Source: Sporodiniella umbellata (lineage: Eukaryota > Mucoromycota > Mucoromycetes > Mucorales > Rhizopodaceae). From it: a DNA stretch of 64,000 nt. Below the pieces are notes generated by a model. The model ran no database searches. It saw only the letters and a program-made list of their open reading frames with translations, and was not told the DNA's origin. Both the position numbers and the translations under genes were made by a program. The number at the start of each line of letters is the position of its first letter. Positions within the stretch are counted from its first letter, which is position 1. Below, one piece after another: positions 60,829 through 64,000 of this stretch. The stretch spans positions 186,001 through 250,000 of the forward strand of contig JAIXMR010000003.1 in assembly GCA_025677835.1 (NCBI GenBank), given 5' to 3'.

Positions 60829-62834
60829 TTAAATAAAGAGATCAGCTATACCGTGTTTTAGCTTTTCAGCCTGTGTCAAGATTATAATAAAATCATCCAT
60901 ATCGTAGATTGACAAAGCTTTCATCGAGAGTTTTATTATAAGGCCCCTTTCCTCTGATTTTGATTGGAAGAAGCTACATATTTTTGGTGTGAATTTGAAA
61001 TTTTTTCTGTTTAAAAAGAATAAAACTTACTTTCCGTCTTCAACAAACTTTATCATTGCTAAAGCTTTATTCGTTAAACTTCTATTCCATTGCTTTATAT
61101 AAACATCCCGCATATTTTCTGGTATTGCTCGGACCTCTTCTAGCAGTACTTGAACCATGGGCGCGATATTATTTACTTTTTCAAATACATATGACCTTTT
61201 ACTAGTAAAAAAAAACAGAGGGGATTAGCTAAACAACATGTGTGGTAGCTTTACCTCCAGTCAGACATTTGAAGTCTATTGTTATATCGGCACGCAAATC
61301 CATCTTCCAGCTTACTAAATAGAGCATTTTGATAGCTTGCTCTTAAGCGCTGAAAGTGATGATATAAAGGCGTCTTTTTCACAACAATCCTCGTCATATC
61401 CACTAGTGTAGTAGGAACAATAGAATCTAGCACAGCCAGCTCTATTCGAGGACACATGTCTTCGACATCCTTATAATTTGAGAACCATACAATTCCCATG
61501 GTGATTTACCTTGATCAGTAAACCCTGTAGATAAAGGCCAGGAATATATCGATGAGACTTTCTAGCATGACATGATCTGCTTTTTTCTTTCGAAGACAAA
61601 AATAAAGATAACGTGTTAATCATCTAAGTAGGAATTTTGTCAATATTGCAAATAGCACTGTTGATGAACACTTACCATGTTTACAGAGCTAAGATTATTG
61701 CCTGTAAGTACAGTTGAACCGAATGTTTGCAAGTGAGAAGTAATAATTCTATATAGTAAAAATAAAAGGACGGTAAGCAATCCGGAATGTCAGATAAATG
61801 TCCGTATAGACTGATATGTTTACAAACTTGGCAATAAATGGTGAGTTCAACATTTGCTTGGATTCATCATTCAGCATTGTATGACTTAGCTATTGAAATG
61901 TTATGATACAACTCTAGCTCACAAATCTTTACCTTTGCACAGTCTATAGGCAGTGAGACAGACTCCAGATCCATAATAGACTTTACAAAGGGCATGAGCC
62001 AATTAATGGTAAAGCATTCCAATGTATTGTTCCATGACTAGATACAACTTAGCTGTGTTCCATAATGAGCATAAACACTTACCACTTTTTCTCGCTTGTG
62101 AATTTTCCTTAATTGGACTAAAGGTTTCACCAACTGGTCAGGCACTCGATTTTGTAACAGTGGCAAATATTGTGCAAAGTTTTTTTGATACCGTTTAGGA
62201 ACTACTAAACAAATGGCGCAAAGCGTGTTGACTGTAGAATCTTCAAACAAAAATGCAGTGCATATCATTGATGAAAACCAAATCCATTTTGATTCAACGG
62301 ATGTGGCTGACAGTTCTCCATTCAACACTTGCCGAGCAATCATCATTTGAGTGTTTTCGTCCATACCTTCCTCAGGCCATACTTTTTCAACTTTGGGGCC
62401 AATAACGTTGGACCATTGTATTAGCAAAATGTGAGAAAAGAAAGAACTTTGAAGTATTTCAAGCTCGCTGGTCGGCACTTGTTTTTTTAATTTGTTGGAT
62501 TCTGTTTAGTTGGTTAATATTTTGTTTTTTTGCAAGTCGAACTACCTTTGACTGCGTCCTGAAGAGCAACCACAGCCTCTGAAGTGTTTTTAAGTACAGG
62601 CGGCAATTCAGAAGGCCCCAAGAGTTGAGGGGAAGGTAGTGGCGATTGACTTATTTCAAACGCAGGTGAACGAACATAATGGTAATGCCGATGGTGAAGT
62701 TGTTTGTGATCGTCATCTTCTTTAGGAGAGTCGCGATCTGTCACGATGGCTGTTGTGGTTATTTCTAGAGTTTGTAAGGCTGTAGTTGAAGCTGTTGCTT
62801 TGGATTTTGTTAGTTTTGCTCTTTGGTTTGTCAT
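60829..62834 (-). CDS. C9orf72: C9orf72-family DENN protein
   Basis: The C9orf72 protein of animals joins SMCR8 and WDR41 in a complex with GAP activity toward small GTPases such as Arf and Rab, in autophagy and lysosome control. The first exon (62546-62834) encodes a Ser/Thr/His/Pro-rich leader. The longin half then starts: ILLIQWSNVIGPKVEKVWPE and ARQVLNGELSATSVESKWIW, with CLVVPKRYQKNFAQYLPLLQ, echoing human IILPQTELSFYLPLH. Downstream, RIITSHLQTFGSTVLTGNN, NTLSLFLSS and HRYIPGLYLQGLL parallel the human AISSHLQTCGCSVVVGSS and SGLFVQGLL. Near the end, NKALAMIKFVEDG and IYDMDDFIIILTQAEKLKHG match human HRKALTLIKYIEDD and GDLNIIMALAEKIKPG. About ten short introns; length roughly 500 residues is normal. 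Human strings are from memory. No partner gene is in the window. Confidence 0.88.
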
Positions 62835-63724
62835 TCAAGAAAAAGAAAGTACAAAAGAAGGATAAGAAAAAAAATACCTTTTGGTTTTCAGTCACAGCCT
62901 ATGCATGAAAATCGTAACACAGTTTTACTTTTTCCGTGTTTAGGATATGACTGTCTTATTCGAAAACTTGTTCTTTTGCAGAACTTTGAAAATACACAGA
63001 TTTATATAAAGGGTTTTTCTCTTTAGTGCTATGCTTTGAAATGAAAAAAGTCGTGGTTATGGAACTCAATCAGATCCTGAGAAATAAAAAACACTATATT
63101 TTATTTTGTAACTACATCTTGAACTCTTAAACAATGCTTTCTATTTTGAATAAATAAATAAAAAAAAGCAGAAAAACGGGACGCCCTTTTTGAGCGGCAA
63201 AAAGCCTACCTGTCTTTGGGATGATTCGATTTATTAAAAACCATTATCAGCGTTCAGCGATTGAAACCGCAAGCTGTTTTGTAATAGTATAAGCCCCCTT
63301 CCCCTTATATATATTCTTTAGTACTACTATATAAAAGCTAAAAACGTTTCTTTGGTAAACAATGCTTTAACAAAGAAATAATATACACACGCTCTCTCTC
63401 AAGTTGAGTAATTTGGCACTCTTTTTTTTTTTTTTTTTTTGGCCTGCCCAATATTTTGAATATGACTGTATTTATGTGTACGTTCGAAGAAAATAGAAGA
63501 AGGTGTATATAGAATATTGCCTTACCTCTAGGCAAGTACAATCAGGCAAATACATGTACAAAATGGAGCCTTCTATGGCAAATCTTTTATGGAAAAATAC
63601 ATACACATGTATTTATAGACATATCACTTGATCTTTCAAACGCTTAGCGGATTAGAACTTGCTTTTATTATTTTTTTATTTGAATTTTCTCTTTTGTTCT
63701 TTTAACAAAGAAACATTATGACGT
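62835..63724. other. Intergenic region upstream of the C9orf72-like gene
   Basis: 890 nt, AT-rich, with a T run at about 63422-63440. No recognisable frame. It should contain the C9orf72-like promoter and the 3' end of the following gene. Confidence 0.6.
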
Positions 63725-63931
63725 TCAATCTACACTGGTTAACAAACCCGGAGCTGCTTTATCTTTTTTATCAGAATACCTTTCCGAAGGTTTATTCATT
63801 AGAACTTGAGTACGAGAACTTATTGCTTCGATAGCGAATAACTTCTCGTCAACAACAAGATCCGTTGACTCAACTCCGTGCTCATCAACAGCATACCCTT
63901 GTCTAGCTTCGTAAAGAAATTGTCTACTCAT
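63725..63931 (-). CDS. Small protein of 68 residues, unknown (may be 5'-incomplete)
   Basis: An open frame starting MSRQFLYEARQGYAVDEHGV and ending PGLLTSVD. It has ordinary, non-repetitive amino acid composition and no homopolymer-derived residues, unlike the surrounding spurious frames. That makes it likely to be real. The ATG lies a few bases after an AG (TTTATAG, then a short ACATATAG stretch), so a further 5' exon beyond the window edge cannot be excluded. I do not recognise a family. Confidence 0.55.
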   Translation of the reverse strand: MSRQFLYEARQGYAVDEHGVESTDLVVDEKLFAIEAISSRTQVLMNKPSERYSDKKDKAAPGLLTSVD

Positions 63932-64000
63932 TCTATATGTCTATAAAATAAATTGTAAACAACAAAAAAGTAGTAAAAAAGGTACACTGAGAACGGCTCT

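Overview
This window is nuclear DNA from a filamentous fungus, most probably an early-diverging one of the Mucoromycota (Mucorales type). The genes are eukaryotic, mostly split by short (about 50-100 nt) GT-AG introns. The non-coding DNA is very AT-rich and crowded with poly-A/poly-T runs of 15-33 nt. A C9orf72-family gene, a Qcr10 gene and a protein resembling a recombinase-like family I associate with Mucorales all point the same way. Species cannot be fixed from the sequence. I saw no convincing tRNA, rRNA, CRISPR, insertion sequence or intact transposon.

Layout. 0-5 kb: a recombinase-like protein with a long charged tail (+) and a p47/Shp1 Cdc48 cofactor (-). 7.6-14.3 kb: a tail-anchored coiled-coil protein with a dynein-adaptor CC1 box (+), the permuted GTPase GNL1 (-), a Sac7-like RhoGAP (+) and Qcr10 (+). 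14.5-22.7 kb: an unrecognised protein with C2/PH-like regions (+), a vacuolar-type amino acid transporter (-), VDAC/porin (-) and the queuine tRNA-guanine transglycosylase catalytic subunit (-). 25.6-31 kb: a kinesin with a hydrophobic C-terminus (-), then mitochondrial ribosomal proteins uL5m and uL1m (both -). 32-43 kb: a BAR-SH3 protein (Hob1/Rvs167, +), Rab11 (+), a small hydrophilic protein (-), a helical TPR-like protein (+), a SANT plus U-box protein (+), an F-box/LRR protein (+) and an MFSD1-like transporter (-). 43.7-64 kb: SMC5 (-), a Pmc1-type Ca2+-ATPase (+), eIF3d (-), a Snapin-like protein (+), MCM4 (-), a C9orf72-like DENN protein (-) and a 68-residue protein at the edge (-).

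The genes are a normal housekeeping mixture, not a metabolic cluster. A loose theme is membrane traffic and the vacuole/lysosome (Rab11, Hob1, p47, Snapin-like, C9orf72-like, MFSD1-like, AVT-like, Pmc1-like, tail-anchored motor or adaptor), but the genes are scattered and independently promoted. The most notable items are the C9orf72 orthologue, the tail-anchored CC1-box protein, the kinesin with a membrane-like C-terminus, the SANT/U-box fusion and the recombinase-like protein whose catalytic motif looks degenerate. Exon boundaries were read by eye from GT/AG sites, reading phase and family similarity. Where exons are listed, phases were checked; elsewhere only the outer limits of the CDS are given.
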